Positions 45,620-56,985 of a stretch of 64,000 nt of DNA are shown here, one piece after another. Below the pieces are notes generated by a model. That model was not told the DNA's origin. It saw only the letters and a list, made by a program, of their open reading frames with translations, and searched no databases. Source of the stretch: Malaya genurostris (Eukaryota > Arthropoda > Insecta > Diptera > Culicidae); NCBI RefSeq assembly GCF_030247185.1, contig NC_080572.1:299757656-299821655 (forward strand), read 5' to 3'. Each line of letters opens with the position of its first letter. Within the stretch, counting starts at the first letter, position 1. The translations under genes and the position numbers were made by a program.

Positions 45620-46447
45620 CTGTAACATATCTCCTTGAACCAAAATAAATTATAATCGAAATGAAAATAAAGAAAACACTTCTCATATATTTAACCTGTA
45701 TTTGAGTGATATAAAAATTTCGTTTTTTCGTTGTTTGATTGCAGGTGAATCTTGTTATAAAAATGTATAAATTGCAGATAATGCAGAAGTTCCAATATAA
45801 GGTGTAACACGTTGCAGTCGAACAACTATGTTGCCAAAATGGAACCGTGCTAAAAACAAATCGAGCCAAAATACTATTCTGAAGAGTACTGTATTCAATC
45901 TTTCAATCACTCAGAAACGATTGTATTGAAAATTGTGTCTAATTTTGATACTAAGCGTCATTTCATCGTGCTTCGTTCAAAACTCCTATTATTGAGATAT
46001 GGCGGAAAAATAGGCTTCAATAAAATGTCAATATCTCTGTTAATAGTTGACAGATTCTTACAATCCTGGTCTTGTTTGATGGGTATTACGATAGGGTATC
46101 TAAATTGAAACCATATATTAGTTCTCGATGTCAATTATGACAGATGTCCAGATTTTGACAAAAAAAATTGAATATCTCGGAAAATATCATCAGATCCGAA
46201 AACATAAACAATAGCATACATACCTCGGATCTCCGGGTATCGAAAAAGTTTTTCAAAAAAATGTTAACGTTTCAGCAACTCACAACTATCGAAATTTCAC
46301 TGAAAAATCAGTAAAAAATCATCTTCTTTGCTGAGCATTTCAGCGAACCAATGCAGATATTATTGACAGTGTTCCACGAAAAATTAAGTTAATACGATGC
46401 AATTAATGAACGCTTTGGCATTCAGTTCTTATCACTGCATTTACACA
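45620..46447. other. intergenic, nothing recognised
   Basis: No gene or bounded repeat recognised. Confidence 0.4.
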
Positions 46448-46694
46448 AAGACATCATATTAACAAGATATCCAGCTCTCACATTCCCCGATCAAATCATT
46501 AGCAACATCCTTTTTTGCGAGCGTGGCGCCCTCAGGCGAGTCCGCTTCGAATTTCGTACATATAAGTAGGGGAGAGAAATGTCAAATTCGTGCGCGTCAA
46601 AATAGCAGCACTGCGCCTCCATACAATTGACATGATATGTTGAATGTGATACCGTGCGATGGTGTTCCTAATTGATTTCGCTCCAAGCTAACAG
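46448..46694 (+). repeat. dispersed repeat Z, copy 2
   Basis: Same unit and orientation as 26878-27132. Confidence 0.7.
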
Positions 46695-46817
46695 ATTTAA
46701 GTTTTACTGAATTAGTTACAGCAAATCATTTACCTGAAACCAAATACGAAAATTTGGTGTGTAATTAAATTATATAAATCCATCAACAAATAACTAAGTT
46801 ATAAGCCTTCCAAAAAA

Positions 46818-49036
46818 ACTACAAGGATCAGCCCCATGGGGTTGTTCGAGCCATTGATGTGGAACAAGGCAACCAAAATTTCTAATGATCGACACTTTCA
46901 ATTAATCGTCACACTTTTGAATCCGCAAATGCACGAGAGTCTGCTTAGGGGCTGTTCATAAAAGACGTCACGCCGCAAGGTGGAGGGGGTGTTTAATAAA
47001 ACGTGACCTTTTGTGACAGGGGGAAGGGGGGGGAGGTTTTTGGAATGTGACGTCCAATATTTTCAATGAGCGCAGTTTTGAAATACCTGATTATATTACT
47101 GCTTTGCCCTATTTCCTGAAAAAATCTCCACAATAAACGTTTACATTCTATAGGAAAACGTGTATTTGTTGATGTAAAAGCTTCTTCTTGTAAACTCGGA
47201 AATGAGTGATGCAGGAAATCATTTCTGTTGTGATCAGCAAAAGTGCACGGAGGAGCGAGTAAATTAGCGAAATTAATAAATTTTGCCTAATATGAGTAAA
47301 AAAGAAAAATATGCCTTCAAACGGTTTAACTTAAGTTATGCACTGCCAATTTTTTCAGTAATTTGATTTTCTAGCATTGATAATAGTATATCATAAGAAT
47401 TTCTCTTCTCTGGTTCTGATGCAGTTTATTCAATTGTACTCCATTTGAAAAAGGGCGGGATATCAACGATTTCTGAAGTCATGTTTTATCTTGATCATAT
47501 GTGATTTTCCTCCACCAACATCAAAGCTTATCGAATCATCCAACGATTGAACTTACATAAATCAAGAATCATTTTAGCTCAAACTCACTACCCATTGTGT
47601 GACGGAAGATCAGTACCGATATTGATCGATGTGATTTAAAATTCACTTACCAACTGATCTTGAAAAGATTCTTCGGCAGTGATCTCGTTTTGATAAGGTT
47701 TTGGTCTTTATTTTCTCAGCCCTGTATGCTACACTAAGGAAATATTATTCTTTACCTAAAACAATAATATATCTGTGTACCCCTAGGAGGAATAAAACAG
47801 ATGATTTAAATGTTTCATCAATTCCAACCAAATACTTTTGTTAATTTATATAATTGATATTAATAAAATAATTCCGATGACTTTGTAGTTTTAGGGATAT
47901 TTTTTAATCTAATGACAGCATGTAATAAATCGATTTTTCCCTCATATTTGTATGGTTTGTCATATATATTGAGAATGTATTGAGATGAATTTTATTTATT
48001 TTGAATTCGAGACACGCGACATAGGGGGGGGGGGGTCTTTGCTTCTGTGACAATTTGTAACAAAGGGGAGATGGGGAGTCAAAAATCGTCAAAAAAAGCG
48101 TGACGTCTTTTATGGACAGCTTCTTAGTCTTTATTATGAACCAACACCGAACACGCGAACCCAGAATATAGACTATATTCGTCATGATTTGCATTTGCTT
48201 TTTAGCCGACGAAATGACATCAATAGCCCAAATGTAGGCAATTATATGTTTGTACATGCTTGCGATACAGATATAGATATATAAGCTTCTTTTCGCCAAG
48301 CTTGTGTTCAAGTTTTGTGTGCAAGTAGTTATTTTTATAGCGTTTCTCTACCGTTACTACCATTCTGCGATTTCGGTTGAAGCAATAAACTTTTTCTCAT
48401 TATCAATCGAGTTCATCTCATATAAAAAAGAAATTAATCTTATGCACTCAAAATTTACCCTGGGGTAGTTGTCAATTTCTCAGGCGAAACGACATAACAT
48501 GGGGTTCCATCCAATCTTTCATGACACAAGATCATAGCATAGCAATTAAAGCTTCAAATCGTTTTATGGCACTTTTTGTTTTGCTGTCTAGCAACAACCT
48601 ACCTCTAGCAAGCTACGTGTAGGACTGAAACGTTAGCTATAATTTTGCTTATATTTATAGCTTCGCGTGCTTCCAACAGTTTCACTTTTGCATCGATTGA
48701 CCAATCAGAGCGCTGCTTTCCCTTTGATATATCGCTTACTCCTTCAAAACCGTCGACTATGGCAGGGAAATCCGGTATGCCGGCGATTTTTTGCAGACAA
48801 AATAGGACACTGCTAGCTATTAATCAACATTTCAATGATATAAAATTAAAAATACATGACTATGAACATTCAAATCAATACGTAGAAATATTTCCAATCA
48901 AATGGTGACATGATATTAATAATTTATACAAAATTGACTGAGCTGTAATTGTTCAAAACCTGACCACATTTCTACGTGTATTTTTCTTGAGTTTCTAGTT
49001 TGCACCCCTATATAGAAAACAAAAATGTGTTCCACA
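46818..49036 (-). mobile_element. dispersed element W, copy 1, interrupted by a Harbinger-like insertion
   Basis: 46818-46947 plus 48124-49036 together form an inverted homologue of 52907-53919. It includes a frame giving ICIASMYKHIIAYIW and VYILGSRVR, matched by ICIASMYKDIIAYIW and VYILGSRVR in copy 2. About 1.04 kb without the insert. Neither copy has a long frame. The class is unknown. Confidence 0.7.
46948..48123. mobile_element. PIF/Harbinger-like non-autonomous element (1176 bp)
   Basis: Starts ggggctgttcataaaagacg and ends cgtcttttatggacagcttc, inverted; flanked by TTA (46945-46947, 48124-48126), the 3-bp target duplication of PIF/Harbinger elements. Copy 2 of element W (near 53786) keeps the uninterrupted sequence and confirms the boundaries. 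Subterminal G-runs (up to about 13 G near 48026) and gcgtgacgt repeats mark both ends. No transposase. Confidence 0.75.
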
Positions 49037-50215
49037 TTAAGAATAGAAAAAGGCTAATTGACACCCAGCCTTATATAGTGAAGAGTAACGTATTTTGAAT
49101 GAAAAAAAAAACTCGTGATACTGGTAATGTGATATTTGTGATTTGTGATAGCAGTCTACGAGAGGAAGACAGGAGGGTTGAAAAGTACTAAGATTTGATC
49201 TACGTGGTTTATGAACGGTCTCTAATATCGTTTTTCGCTTGAGAAAACTGAATTAGTCCCAAGGCAATTTCGTCAAAAAACACTTCAAGAAATTATGTCG
49301 AAAGGTAATACGATTTTCTGTTCAATGACGTTTAAACTAGGTTCGAAACTGGTTTCAAACAAACGATTTTTACAGAAGTTAGGGTGGAAACTCGGTTTGG
49401 TTTGACATCACGCGAAATCGACAAAACAAATAAACAACTAATTCAAAAAACGACTATTCGAGGAGTCTGCACAGCAAGCCATTCAGCACAGCAAGCCATG
49501 ATCAGAAAATATTTGTGTTTGCATTTATGCTAATGACGTTTTCGCTTGAGAAAACAGAATCTGACCGAGGGTAGTTTCATCAAACAAACACTTCTCACGA
49601 AACTGTTTTGGGTTCGCATCCAGCAACGGGAGTGTGAGCAAACCCGATATAAAAACCAAACTCGAATTTCAGTTCACTGATGTTGAAACTAGGTTCGAAA
49701 CTGGCTTCAAACAAATGGTTTGACAGCAGTTAGGGTGGAAACTGGATTAGGTTTGGTACCAAGCGAAAACGACATAATGATAAGTGTTGCATCATTTATT
49801 TGTGTCTTTTGAACAAAGTCTCTTTCGAACGACACAACAGTTCCATTAGCACCTGTTGAATTTCCTGGGGTGGAATCATGTTCTTTGGGATAAATTTGCT
49901 AGCTTTGAAATGACACGAATTGTTAGATCTTCTTGATGTTTCACAACAGATGGCATTCCTCTCGAATGAGAAAGATCCGTTAAATAATTTCTTGTATAGT
50001 TTTCATTCACTTTACGATTATGGCATTTCACAGAGCTTTCAAATGCTACCTCCATTTTGGAAATTTTACCCACCGGTACTACGAATATCCACTATGATTA
50101 GCAGCAACTAATTGTCCAAAAATATTGCCTTATTTAGTTCAACTCACAAGAAGAAAATTAAGAACGCAGTTTAATCTTTTTACTCGTTCAGTTGAACGAG
50201 ACTGATATGTCGCTT
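49037..50215. repeat. intergenic with a duplicated 300-350 bp block
   Basis: 49235-49420 and 49549-49770 share cgcttgagaaaac, ggttcgaaactgg.ttcaaacaaa and agttagggtggaaact in the same order, a decayed tandem duplication. No gene recognised. Confidence 0.5.
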
Positions 50216-50383
50216 ACTAATGGCGTTTTTCATTGAGATACACTGGTGGCGTGGATTGCTCTGGTTTTGCACTTTCAAGCAGAAATGGCAATTAAACACC
50301 GTCAAAATATTGCATCTCTGCTAGAAAGTGCAAAATCAGAGCAATCCACGCCACCAGCGTCTTTCAATGAAAAATGCCATAAG
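50216..50383. repeat. hairpin MITE with 62-bp arms
   Basis: The left arm contains ggtggcgtggattgctctgg and the right arm its complement ccagagcaatccacgccacc with few mismatches, around a loop of about 40 bases. Outer ends are actaatggc / gccataagt. Confidence 0.8.
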
Positions 50384-50879
50384 TCACGGCCATCTAATTC
50401 TACTGAAAATGTTAGCATAGAGTACATATCAATTAGGAATAAAAATTCCGAATCCGCTTAGAAAATGATAAACATTGTTGTTATCGATTTCGAAATCACC
50501 GGTAACAGCGGTCAGATTCTTCGGAATAGAGCTCACAACGATTTCTCAGAGATGACCAAACCGATTTTTACAAACTTATATCCAAATTAAGTATCCTTAA
50601 ATCCCATACGTTCCAATTCAGTTTTACTAAGATCCAATTTCTGGACCCAGGATTATGAGTGTTGAAAATTTCAAAATGTCATTAGAAGTGAAGATGCAAA
50701 AAACAGTGAATTGGTTGTCTTTTTGGTTATACCTGTTTCCGGTTTTCGGTCCCGGATGTTACAGAAATAGTGGTCAAAAACTAGGCCAATTTTCACAAAT
50801 AAAAGGTTTTATGGTTTCAAAGATTTTTTTCAGTTTCGTCCGAATGCAGTTTTCTGTTCCGGAAATACAAAGTGCTCCA
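50384..50879. other. intergenic, decayed repeats
   Basis: Contains another module of the ccgatttttacaaactta type near 50555. No gene. Confidence 0.4.
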
Positions 50880-51160
50880 AATTAGATTCAAGAATTATGC
50901 ATACTAATGCAATATAGACTTTCTTGAGACTATAAAAATTGTGAAAGTCTTCAGTGTTGCATTTGATGAGCCCCAGAACTGCCTGGGCTTTCGCTGCAAC
51001 AAAAGAAAATTGTTCGAATCGGTGGAGTTTGCGATCGAGAATGATGTCCACGTTTTTAACAGACAAAACTTCCTAAGCTGGAGATTTAATAATTGAGTAC
51101 TCAAATTAAGTCGGTCACTGTGCCCATGAGAAGGCATTACATTTCTTTACATTCATTGTC
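50880..51160 (-). pseudogene. non-LTR retrotransposon RT C-terminal remnant (jockey-like)
   Basis: The minus strand reads MTMNVKKCNAFSWAQ, a stop, then VKNVDIILDRKLHRFEQFSF, AKAQAVLGLIKCNTEDF and YSLKKVYIALVC. This is the conserved downstream RT region of jockey-type elements (KC...SF, DLG..LD.KL.F, A...LG.I.R, LK.LY..LV). Several stops interrupt it. Confidence 0.8.
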
Positions 51161-51441
51161 ATGCCATTTTAAAGCACAACAATCCCCAAGGCTTGTGAAG
51201 ATGCGATTTATTCTTAGATCGCCGGTATACATTAATTCCAATGACGACAATTTAAGGATTATTCACACCTATCCGGCCCAGTTCCGTTTCAGTGCAGCTC
51301 GCCGTCAGTGTAGCGTTCGTCCGGAAACCTCTAGATCGTCGTCATTGATATATTTTTATTTTCACTGAAGTTGGTTTGTCAGCGCCTTTGCTGAGTCGGA
51401 ACGCAAAGGACACGGAATGGTTCCGACAAAAAAAAAGTACG

Positions 51442-51971
51442 GGTGTGTAATGTCAGAGACATAACTGGATGTCGTGAATACGAATATGACACGCTTTATT
51501 TACACTTCCGAATTCGAATTGGTAGTTGATCGATTGTTTGAATTGTGCAACTTTCCCCTCTTTCATTACTAGAATTCTAAACGATGCGCCTAGACTAAAT
51601 TACAGATTAGTTACATTAAATATTCTGAAACGCAATTAAATATTATGAAATTAGCAGTATAGTTCTTTATAATAAAATAATGGTGGCTCTGAAAAGAACC
51701 TTTTATGAAAGCGTTGTTCTTTTTTTTCGCCATGAATAAAAATGGGTTGTATGAGGTACAGTAAAATAAATTCCGCATAATTCTTTAGGAGTATTATTAT
51801 GGTTTTAAAAAGAACCGAATAGAAGTCTGGAATAGAGAACCGGACCCTGAGTTCAAGACCTAAACTTAGATCCAATAACAGACTCAGAATCCAGTTTCAA
51901 TTCTAGAACTGCAATTTCGAAACTCAAATCAGTTCCGGAATACAGTTCCAGAATCCAGTTCCAGCACGCAT
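51442..51971. repeat. short dispersed module and minisatellite patch
   Basis: The module gtaatgtcagagacataact...tgtcgtgaatacgaa (51442-51482) recurs at 58447-58490 and, more decayed, at 2948-2990. 51840-51965 is a patch of ccagaatccagttcc-type repeats like those at 3000-3950. Confidence 0.55.
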
Positions 51972-52166
51972 TGATGGCCAGCAAGCGAATGAGAGATGCG
52001 ACCTGAGCGTTTGAGGTTTTGACCACGCAGAAGGTGCGTTCTCCGGCGCTGCTGGTTGAAAGTTTAACTCCCGCGATGCCAGCCCTCTCGCCTCGATGGC
52101 CAGCAAGCGAATGGGAGATGCGACCTGAGCGTTTGAGGTTTTAACCACGCAGAAGGTGCATTCTCC
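51972..52166. repeat. tandem duplication, 122-bp unit
   Basis: Two units beginning gatggccagcaagcgaatg at 51973 and 52095, nearly identical for about 90 bp (gcgacctgagcgtttgaggt, acgcagaaggtgc). They abut repeat J on its left. Confidence 0.7.
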
Positions 52167-52579
52167 GTCGCTGCTGGTTTATGATTCCACTCCCACGACG
52201 TCTGCTTCCACCTAACGCACGAAAAGAAATGATCGATTTTCGACCACGGGCCCCTCTTTTATACGCATTCAGTCGAAGATATGTGCCTGACTACCTCAAA
52301 ATCGTCGTCCTTGCGCGAAAAACCCAAGCGAAAGTAAAGAGTTTTCCGCGTTGTTTTCAAATTTTAAGAAAACATTATTTTTGAGTTGTTTGTGGTTATC
52401 GCACACTGTTTAAAATATTATCCTAAATTCCTGATCATATTTTTGATGAAATAGTGAAAGAATTATGTTGCTACCATTAATACAAGTCAAGATATTCACG
52501 ATTAAGTTCTGCCCATTCTTCCATATGGCTAATTTTGAAAAGGCACCCCATAGTAAAGTAAGTCGTATTCACGACAAAA
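52167..52579 (-). repeat. dispersed repeat J, copy 1
   Basis: 413 bp nearly identical to 59988-60399. The minus strand has a good TATA box (gcgtataaaag) followed by the conserved tgatcatttcttttcgtgcg-like region, so this could be the promoter part of a retrotransposon or another repeated transcription unit. No ORF. Confidence 0.65.
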
Positions 52580-52765
52580 CACTGACGGCGCACTGAAGGC
52601 ACTTTTACTGAACCGTCAGGGAACGGAAAGGTGTGAATAGTCCTTTACTGTATAGATTAGTTGCGAACAGCATAAATAGGAGTAGTTCGAGACGGCTCCT
52701 GTGTTTTGACTTCTGAATAAAGGAAATAATCTGTCTAACATGCCTCAAAACTATTTCTATTGGCA

Positions 52766-54351
52766 CACACAGAACAAAACTAAACTAAACAAGTAACTAA
52801 ATTTTGGTTTCACACAGCGATTTACTTTATTGATTTGTTGAGAAGCTCCAAAGAACGAAACACACACTTAAATTTTTCTTTAAAAAAACGCATGCAAACT
52901 TTTTGATGTGGAACACATCTTTATTTTCTATATAGGGGTGCAAATTAGAAATTCAAGGGTAGATACAAGTAGAAATGTGGTCAGCTCTTGAACACTTACA
53001 GCTAAGTTAGTTTAGTTTCAATCAGTTATATTATGTCATCAATTGATTGAAAATATTTCTACGTATTGTTTTTATGTTCATAGTCATGTATTTTTCTTGT
53101 ATATCATTGAAATGTTGATTAATAGCTAGCACTGTCCTATTTAGCCTGCTAAAAATTTCCTACATACCGGGTTTCCCTGCCATAGACGACGGTTTTGAAG
53201 GAGTAAGCGATATATCAATGAGAAAGCATCGCTTTGATTGGTCAATCGATGCAACACCGAAGCTGTTGGAAGCACGCGAATCTATAAATTATTAAATTAT
53301 AGCTTACGCTTCAGTCTTACGTGTAGCATGCTAAAGGTAGGTTATTGCTAGACAACAATAAAAAAAGCGCCATAAAACGATTTAAAGCTTTAATTGGTAT
53401 GCTCTGATCTTTTGTCTTGCGAGTTCGGATAATTTGCAACTACCCCAGGGTAAATTTTGAGTGCTTGAGATTAATTTCTAATTTATATAAGATGAACTCG
53501 ATTACTAATGAGAAAATGTTTATCGCTTCAACCGAAATCGCAGAATGATAGTAATGATAGGGAAACTAAACGCTATAAAAATAACTTCGTGCATACAAAC
53601 ACAAGCTCGGCAAAGGGAAGCTTAAATATTGAAATCTGTATCGCAAGTATGTATAAAGATATAATTGCATACATTTGGGGTATTGATGTAATTTCGTCGG
53701 CCAAAATACAAATACAAATCAAGACAAACAGAGTCTATATTCTGGGTTCGCGTGTTCGGTATTGGTTGCTAATGAAGATCAATCTAAGGAGACTCTCGTG
53801 CAATTGCGGGTTCAAAAATGTGACGATTGATTGAACTGTTAGATTGTCGATTATTAGAAATTTTGGTTGCCTTGTTCCACATTATTGGCTCGAAAAATAT
53901 CATGCGGCTCCTTGTAGTATTTGATTATCCACGGGAGAGAAAATTTTTTGGTTTATAAGGAACAAAACTGATACAGTTTATTCAAACAATAAACTTAGTT
54001 GTATCATTACATACATACGATAATAGATAAAATGAACCACTTTTTCTATATAAATGTGAAACATGATTGAATCAACAAATACATTGCCAATAAAATCAAC
54101 TCGACTTCTGTTGACCTGTAATAAAGGGTTAATTTATTTCAATCATAAAATCAGCCGAAAAATCATTTTCTCGTAAACCAGAATCAAAATTTTTCTTCAA
54201 ATCAAACAGATATATTTGTTTATATAGGAAGGGATAAATTGGTTTAAAACAATTAGATTCTAGCTTGAAATTAACAGATTTCAGCTAGAATTTAAAAATT
54301 TTGAATTTCAGAAATTCAAAAATCTTTAAACTAGCTCCATTTCTCTGCGTG
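52766..54351 (+). mobile_element. second copy of the 9796-11089 element, internally deleted and split by element W
   Basis: The left end aligns with actaaattttggtttca. The right end carries aaacaaaactgatac, attgaatcaacaaatacatt and ttctctgcgtg as in 9796-11089. About 560 bp of the left interior and the SINE are absent, and element W (52907-53919) is inserted. Its left terminal repeat has decayed. Confidence 0.65.
52907..53919 (+). mobile_element. dispersed element W, copy 2 (about 1013 bp)
   Basis: Boundaries come from comparison with the uninterrupted sequence near 10515 (cttttttgattatcc). TTTGA flanks the element on both sides (52902-52906, 53920-53924). Starts tgtggaacacatc, ends ccttgtagta. 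Copy 1 is at 46818-49036. Class unknown. Confidence 0.65.
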
Positions 54352-54865
54352 ACGGTTTTATTATTTGATGGACATGCAAACAAACTTTAGCAGCAGAGTT
54401 TCGTCCCGTCATTTGCGCCTCCGAAGTAAATTTAATTTTGCTTTGGTTTCCAATCTAGTATCAAATGGTCAACCAAAGCCGGTTAGGAGGAATCTTTCAT
54501 TATTAAAAAATCCTGCAATTTTATAATAAAAATAATATAGATAATTTTTATAGTATAAATAATATGAATCTGTAAACATTAATTCAAGATCTAATTACAT
54601 ACAGGTAAAGGGCAAAGTCAAGTAATATTATTTTTCGCACTTGACTACTTCCTCAATACCAATAAGTGTTAAGTTATTAAAACATATTATCGACATTTAA
54701 AGTTGCTGCAATTCAACTACTCCTTCTATGTTTGGAAATATTGCATAAACAGGCAATTATAATTCGTCCATAATTTGTCACATATAATTCTAATTGAATA
54801 ATTTGTATTCCCAATGTCTACCCGAACGGCCCATATCTAATCAAGCGCGTTTGTTGGAATTCATT
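54352..54865. other. intergenic, upstream of the claudin-like gene
   Basis: No repeat or gene recognised. Confidence 0.4.
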
Positions 54866-54871
54866 TCAGTG
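54866..54871 (+). promoter_or_regulatory. initiator-like TCAGTG of the claudin-like gene
   Basis: An insect initiator match 187 nt upstream of the chosen ATG, at the point where base composition becomes gene-like. Position and function are inferred. Confidence 0.3.
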
Positions 54872-55054
54872 ACCACTCTAGTGAGCATTGTTCGTTTGGA
54901 CGTGCAACGAGCAGCTGCGCATGTTTGATTTTCGGTTGCCACACACCTGTACGCTCCAAATTTAGGCCACCGGAACAAAAACAACAACACCGACCGGAAG
55001 TGTACACCCACGCATCCCAATCGGCAATTAAAACTATTGAGCGATGCACCGACG

Positions 55055-55327
55055 ATGGCCGGACTTAAACCGAACATCTATGCAGTGCTTGTAACTTGTC
55101 TGGGATTTCTGTGTCTCATCATCAGTGCCACGGCGGTCGGGGTACCGATATGGGCTTATTACGAGAGCCGAGGAGGAGGTTTGTAGCCATTGTCGTAACT
55201 TTTCTTCTTGATTACCATAAAATGTAATTCTTTTCAGAGGATCGAGGATACTTTGGACCATGGCAAAAGTGTCAGGTACTCAGTTACAGAGAACGATGTG
55301 GTGACGTCGGTAGATTTCAACCATCTG
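55055..55327 (+). CDS. claudin-like (PMP22/claudin superfamily) membrane protein, first two coding exons
   Basis: Exon 55055-55178, a 59-nt intron, then exon 55238-55327 with donor G|GTAAGC encode the first 71 residues. MAGLKPNIYAVLVTCLGFLC begins a first membrane span (about residues 8-30). The first extracellular loop then shows the claudin pattern: W33, G48-P49-W50, C53 and C62 (YFGPWQKCQ, YRERCG). In insects such proteins serve in septate junctions or related roles; which one cannot be told. The ATG at 55055 was chosen because its frame is open through the splice; an out-of-frame ATG at 55044 overlaps it. The third exon is not found in the remaining 8.7 kb, so it lies beyond the window or was missed. 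The CPVL-like gene lies in this intron on the other strand. Confidence 0.75.
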
Positions 55328-55353
55328 GTAAGCTTGAATCATAAAGCACAATC

Positions 55354-55359
55354 TTTATT
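55354..55359 (-). terminator. poly(A) signal of the serine carboxypeptidase gene
   Basis: AATAAA on the minus strand, 29 nt past the stop and only 27 bp from the splice donor of the opposite-strand claudin-like exon. Confidence 0.5.
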
Positions 55360-55387
55360 TTCGTCTAGTATCTATTCGATTCTTAGT

Positions 55388-56854
55388 TTAACTAATGTGA
55401 GATAATGAATTTCCACTTGTAAATGCATTCATCATAACATAAGCCCACTTTGCTTGATCCCTTGGAACCATGTGACCAGCGTCTCGGATGAGCACTTCCA
55501 ATAGATTCTTGGCCAACTTGTAGTATCCTGCGATTTCGCCGTCAACATAAAATTTATAGCGTTGTTCCGTTTTATACTCCTTGGCGCCATCAAACGGCAA
55601 ATTTTGCAGATAGTTAACCATCATCGGATAGGCACAAATGATGTCAAGCTGTCCGTTATAGATCAACATTCTGTAGTGGGAGAGAAGCTCCGTAATCCAG
55701 GGCGCTACGGTGTCAAGAATGTCATGTTCAAGATACTTTGCGACTTTGTTTTCACTGTCCAGATCATGAAATGGTAAATCTCCTACGTGAATTGCCTTGC
55801 GTGTTTCTGGTAGTCCTAGAAATCCCAACAGATAAAGTTCATCTTTTGGGTCTTCTGCCGTATGTAGGTAGTTGTAGTAAGTGTCGAATCCCGAAATGTT
55901 CCTGAAGAATGACGAATGATTTTCATCTCCGTCCATCAGATCATCCATGATTTTGAAGGCACACGCATAATCGTTTTGTTTTACACATTCAATGGCAGCG
56001 GATTCGTCCTTATCAAATCGCTCTTTTGCATTCGTGTCGATCAATCCGAGCTGATACAAATAGTCACCGTAGTTTAGCTGATTCAACGGGTCACTGTATC
56101 CATTTCCGATTGCCAAACCTTTCAGATTGATCTGGATTTTGGCAGTGGGATTGTTTTTGTGAATTGTATATCCAACCGCCGGAACATATTTTCCCGCGTA
56201 GGACTCACCACTAGCGTAAAAATGGTTCTTCTGAAGATCCGGAAACAATTGGAAAAACTGTGTCAAAGCTTTATATAAATTATCCCCAACGTGAGTCTCA
56301 TTCTGTGAGTAACCATTGTCGGTACAGCTGAAACCGGTTCCAACAGGATTATCGATGTAGAGTAAATGATGAGTCTTATGCCAAGAGTACTCGCGGGGTA
56401 ATGCTTTTAAATTTTTCGCAACATAGAACGGTCCATTCTCTTCAAACAGTCCAAACAAAGATGTTGCTCCAGGGCCACCTTGCAACCATAACAAAACTGG
56501 CGCCGTGGCGGCGATCGAAACATTCTCCACTGGAAAGTACCAAAAGAACATACTCGAATTGAAGTGTTTGTCGACGGTGAAAAATCCGCTGTAGCTCTCG
56601 AATCCAACGATTCGACTATGATTCACCCGGGATGCTGTTTGAGCTTCCTTTATCTTGCCCGCTTCCAGAAACGGTGTCAGCATTAAAGGTTCGCCATTAT
56701 CGCTGCCGGATCGAAGTCCTTCAGGAATTTTACCGCGACTCAAAATTCGACGGTATGGATTTATGAACGAAGAGCTGCAGCCGGTGATGACTAAGGTGAA
56801 GGTCATTACTATCCACGGAAGCCATAAGTTCAATGTCTCCTTTTTGAGGCCCAT
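55388..56854 (-). CDS. serine carboxypeptidase, vitellogenic carboxypeptidase-like (peptidase S10)
   Basis: An intronless frame of 488 aa from the ATG at 56854. Residues 11-30 form a signal peptide or signal anchor. The S10 hallmarks are present: oxyanion segment LWLQGGPGA (122-130), nucleophile S218 in GESYAGKYVP, D404 in YNGQLDIICAYP, and H461 in RDAGHMVPRDQ. Length and sequence order match CPVL and the vitellogenic carboxypeptidases of mosquitoes, which remove C-terminal residues in lysosomes, yolk or secretions. Several N-glycosylation sequons occur (for example NHS at 78, NVS at 111, NET at 185). All catalytic residues are intact. The gene lies wholly within an intron of the claudin-like gene, on the opposite strand. 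An initiator-like TCAGTT lies 129 nt upstream. Assignment to a specific CPVL paralogue is not possible. Confidence 0.93.
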   Translation of the reverse strand: MGLKKETLNLWLPWIVMTFTLVITGCSSSFINPYRRILSRGKIPEGLRSGSDNGEPLMLTPFLEAGKIKEAQTASRVNHSRIVGFESYSGFFTVDKHFNSSMFFWYFPVENVSIAATAPVLLWLQGGPGATSLFGLFEENGPFYVAKNLKALPREYSWHKTHHLLYIDNPVGTGFSCTDNGYSQNETHVGDNLYKALTQFFQLFPDLQKNHFYASGESYAGKYVPAVGYTIHKNNPTAKIQINLKGLAIGNGYSDPLNQLNYGDYLYQLGLIDTNAKERFDKDESAAIECVKQNDYACAFKIMDDLMDGDENHSSFFRNISGFDTYYNYLHTAEDPKDELYLLGFLGLPETRKAIHVGDLPFHDLDSENKVAKYLEHDILDTVAPWITELLSHYRMLIYNGQLDIICAYPMMVNYLQNLPFDGAKEYKTEQRYKFYVDGEIAGYYKLAKNLLEVLIRDAGHMVPRDQAKWAYVMMNAFTSGNSLSHIS

Positions 56855-56979
56855 TTATTTCAGTTTTCCTCACGCTCTCTCTCACACACACAGACTTCGA
56901 CAGTGAACGATAATCCGATTAGAAAAAAATGCTTTTGTACTACTGAAAGCAGGCAACAAAAAACGAACAAATGAAATTT

Positions 56980-56985
56980 GAACTG
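56980..56985 (-). promoter_or_regulatory. initiator-like TCAGTT of the carboxypeptidase gene
   Basis: Minus-strand TCAGTT with the presumed start A at 56983, 129 nt upstream of the ATG; no TATA box at the proper distance. Confidence 0.3.

Noticed and set aside
47904..48311. 135-codon minus-strand frame
   Set aside because: It crosses the boundary between the Harbinger-like insertion and element W, so it is a composite of repeats, not a gene.
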